Under the pieces are notes generated by a model. That model worked only from the letters and a program-made list of their open reading frames with translations, did no database searches and was not told the origin of the DNA. A DNA stretch of 5,309 bases from Candidatus Lithacetigena glycinireducens (GTDB lineage Bacteria > Coprothermobacterota > HKB111), in the NCBI GenBank assembly GCA_018725485.1, contig QLUP01000073.1:1-5309 (forward strand), written 5' to 3'. Each line of letters begins with the position of its first letter. Within the stretch, counting starts at the first letter, position 1. Below, piece after piece: positions 4,030-5,309 of the stretch. Position numbers and translations under genes: made by a program.

Positions 4030-4083
4030 ATGACTGAAAACGCTGAAAGGAAGAAACCAAATAATTTAAAAGACAGAATTTAA
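4030..4083 (+). CDS. 17-residue leader-like peptide upstream of and in frame with the hydrolase
   Basis: ATG after a good AAGGA (4021-4025) encodes MTENAERKKPNNLKDRI and stops at TAA 4081-4083. It is in the same frame as the hydrolase that starts 21 bases later. It could be a translational-coupling leader or a former N-terminus cut off by a stop mutation. Arms GACAGA (4072-4077) and TCTGTC (4086-4091) put its stop codon in a hairpin loop just before the hydrolase ribosome site, so translation of the leader would open that hairpin. Confidence 0.45.
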   Translation: MTENAERKKPNNLKDRI

Positions 4084-4091
4084 ACTCTGTC

Positions 4092-4096
4092 AGAGG
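4092..4096 (+). promoter_or_regulatory. Ribosome binding site AGAGG deciding the TTG start of the hydrolase
   Basis: AGAGG ends 8 bases before the TTG at 4105 and 20 bases before the next in-frame ATG at 4117. It therefore supports the TTG start. Its first base adjoins the arm of the hairpin at 4072-4091. Confidence 0.55.
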
Positions 4097-4104
4097 TTTT
4101 AATT

Positions 4105-4719
4105 TTGAAAAAAAATATGTGGATTGAGCACGTAAGACCATTTTTTCGTTTAAGTCCTCTACAATTGATTTGTTTGACCGCCTACGGAGAGGCAAGGGGA
4201 GAAGGGCGTAGAGGAATGCAAGCGATTATCAATGTTATTCATAACCGTAGATTACACCCAATACGGAGATTTGGAGATTTAGAGATATTAGAAGAAACTC
4301 GCTCACCTTATCACGCAGTTATTTTAAAAAGATGGCAATTTAGCGTATTTAATTTAGATGACAGAAATAGGGGAATAATGCTAAGATTATCTAACCCACG
4401 CATTTTCGAAGGCGAAGCCAGAAATAATAATTACCTGAAAATAGCTGTTGAATTAGGAGAATTATTAAGGAGAGGGACATTAGTAGATATTACAGGAGGA
4501 GCAGACCATTATCTCAGATTTGATCTTAGACGAGAATGGACAAGAGGAATGGTTTTCCGAGGTAGAATAGGTAACCATGTGTTTTGGTCGGAACCACCTC
4601 ATTATTTTCAATCTCCCCAAATTTACCATCCTGAAATAGATTATGTTAGACCAGCGCCAACTCCTCCTGAAGCATTGCCAATTCTTGGAGTAGGAGGTTT
4701 AATTATTGCTGGTGGTTAG
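4105..4719 (+). CDS. SleB/CwlJ-family cell-wall hydrolase
   Basis: Cleaves peptidoglycan; the spore protein SleB of this family is a lytic transglycosylase. A 204-residue protein. Residues 25-47 carry TAYGEARGEGRRGMQAIINV and HNR, with E29 the likely catalytic glutamate. WQFSVFN is at 77-83, GADHYLRFD at 132-140 and IGNHVFW at 155-161, in the order typical of Hydrolase_2 domains. There is no signal peptide. The C-terminus ends in a hydrophobic Gly/Ile run (LPILGVGGLIIAGG, 191-204) after a proline-rich linker, perhaps a short membrane-associating tail. Translation probably starts at TTG 4105 because of AGAGG at 4092. It ends in tandem stops TAG TAA, and the LysM gene starts 6 bases after the first stop, so the two are cotranslated. 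It is likely an endolysin or a virion-borne penetration enzyme. Confidence 0.88.
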   Translation: MKKNMWIEHVRPFFRLSPLQLICLTAYGEARGEGRRGMQAIINVIHNRRLHPIRRFGDLEILEETRSPYHAVILKRWQFSVFNLDDRNRGIMLRLSNPRIFEGEARNNNYLKIAVELGELLRRGTLVDITGGADHYLRFDLRREWTRGMVFRGRIGNHVFWSEPPHYFQSPQIYHPEIDYVRPAPTPPEALPILGVGGLIIAGG

Positions 4720-4725
4720 TAAAAT

Positions 4726-5309
4726 ATGGTTAAAGATTTAAAATTAAAAAAAAGAACAATTAAGTATCTTGTTTTAGGTGGCGTTGCTTTAGCTATTTTG
4801 TTGTTAAGTAGAAGAAAGCCTGATGAGGCTGTTAAAGCAGTAGAATTACCGCCTCCAATTGAAGAGATTTCCAAGGTAACCCCATCTCCAAGAAGACTTC
4901 CTCAACCTCCAGCTCTGCAAGCCAACACAGAGTATTATAGAGTTCGGAAAGGAGATACCCTCTGGAAAATAGCGGAGAGGATTTTCGGAGCAGAGCAGGG
5001 AAGAAGGTGGGTAGAAATACACAGATTAAATCCTCAAATTCTTAACCCGAATAAACTTTATGAAAATCAAATAATTTTAGTTCCCAGAGTATCACCTATT
5101 CCCCCAACTCCTCAACCTACTCTTCCAACTCCTCAACCTTCAATCAAAGCTGCTACCGCCAAAGAAATAACTCGTTTCAGAAGAAGATTAAACGAAGAAA
5201 TTGATAAACTTTACAGAGGAGTTTACGGCAGAGCTTGGGCACGGGAAAGAGTTATTGAGGTTCTTAAAAGGGAGTTTCCTAATATTGATGTTGCTCGTGC
5301 TGTTTATAC
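4726..5309 (+). CDS. Membrane-anchored LysM peptidoglycan-binding protein, 3' partial
   Basis: The frame is open from ATG 4726 through the right edge (194 whole codons). After a basic start, residues 14-28 (YLVLGGVALAILLLS) form one transmembrane helix followed by RRK, so the bulk may lie on the side opposite to the N-in rule and cannot be oriented with certainty. A proline-rich linker (41-63) precedes a LysM domain at about 70-121: YYRVRKGDTLWKIAERIFG, then RRWVEIHRLNP and ending NQIILVPR. A second Pro/Thr/Gln linker (PTPQPTLPTPQPS) spans 127-139, followed by a helical Arg/Glu-rich region that runs off the window. LysM binds N-acetylglucosamine chains of peptidoglycan. Directly downstream of the hydrolase, it probably anchors wall degradation at a membrane, virion or cell. 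GGTGG at 4711-4715 is a possible ribosome site. Confidence 0.88.
   Translation, partial: MVKDLKLKKRTIKYLVLGGVALAILLLSRRKPDEAVKAVELPPPIEEISKVTPSPRRLPQPPALQANTEYYRVRKGDTLWKIAERIFGAEQGRRWVEIHRLNPQILNPNKLYENQIILVPRVSPIPPTPQPTLPTPQPSIKAATAKEITRFRRRLNEEIDKLYRGVYGRAWARERVIEVLKREFPNIDVARAVY

Noticed and set aside
3971-4195. Minus-strand 74-residue frame
   Set aside because: It overlaps the hairpin, the leader peptide and the start of the hydrolase, and shows no domain.
4711-4725. Read-through fusion of the hydrolase with the LysM protein
   Set aside because: Tandem TAG TAA stops separate them; the LysM ATG at 4726 is in the same frame, but both stops would have to be bypassed.

Overview
This is an A+T-rich stretch of what looks like a bacterial virus or provirus genome. 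All supportable genes lie on the + strand. They are short and closely spaced, arginine is mostly AGA/AGG, and most start codons lack a clear Shine-Dalgarno sequence. A peptidoglycan hydrolase next to a LysM protein points to a bacterial host. I cannot name the host. No packaging ATPase, portal, terminase, tail or integrase gene is visible.

Left part (1-1027): the 3' part of a beta-class DNA methyltransferase. Its reading frame is open through the left edge. The catalytic motif IV (x-T-P-Y) is on the first codons, and the usual C-terminal tail of the family continues in another frame after the stop, so a frameshift has clipped the protein.

Middle part (1028-2287): sparse, with very small charged genes and hairpins. 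It holds a start-less CxxC reading frame, a 10-residue lysine-rich peptide, a 26-residue acidic peptide, a 67-residue basic C2H2-type zinc-finger protein and an 89-residue leucine-zipper protein with a Glu/Lys tail. The motif TAAAGGTCGA occurs three times, 39-45 bases before a start codon. A textbook sigma70-type promoter (TTGATA-17-TATAAT, 2113-2141) would start transcription at the foot of a large hairpin, followed by a 24-bp palindrome. This looks like the leader of the structural operon.

Right part (2288-5309): a small membrane protein, two beta-rich proteins of 179 and 247 residues, a long hairpin, a SleB/CwlJ-type cell-wall hydrolase, and a membrane-anchored LysM protein cut by the right edge. 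The small/large pair shares an N-terminal VPA...LKL motif, and the larger one carries an apparent beta-sandwich insertion. By size, order and motif I infer a two-capsid-protein, single-jelly-roll, membrane-containing virus of the P23-77/SH1 kind (Thermus phage P23-77 VP16/VP17; SH1 VP7/VP4). This is a hypothesis that a structure prediction could settle quickly. The hydrolase and LysM protein would be the host-wall penetration or lysis module.
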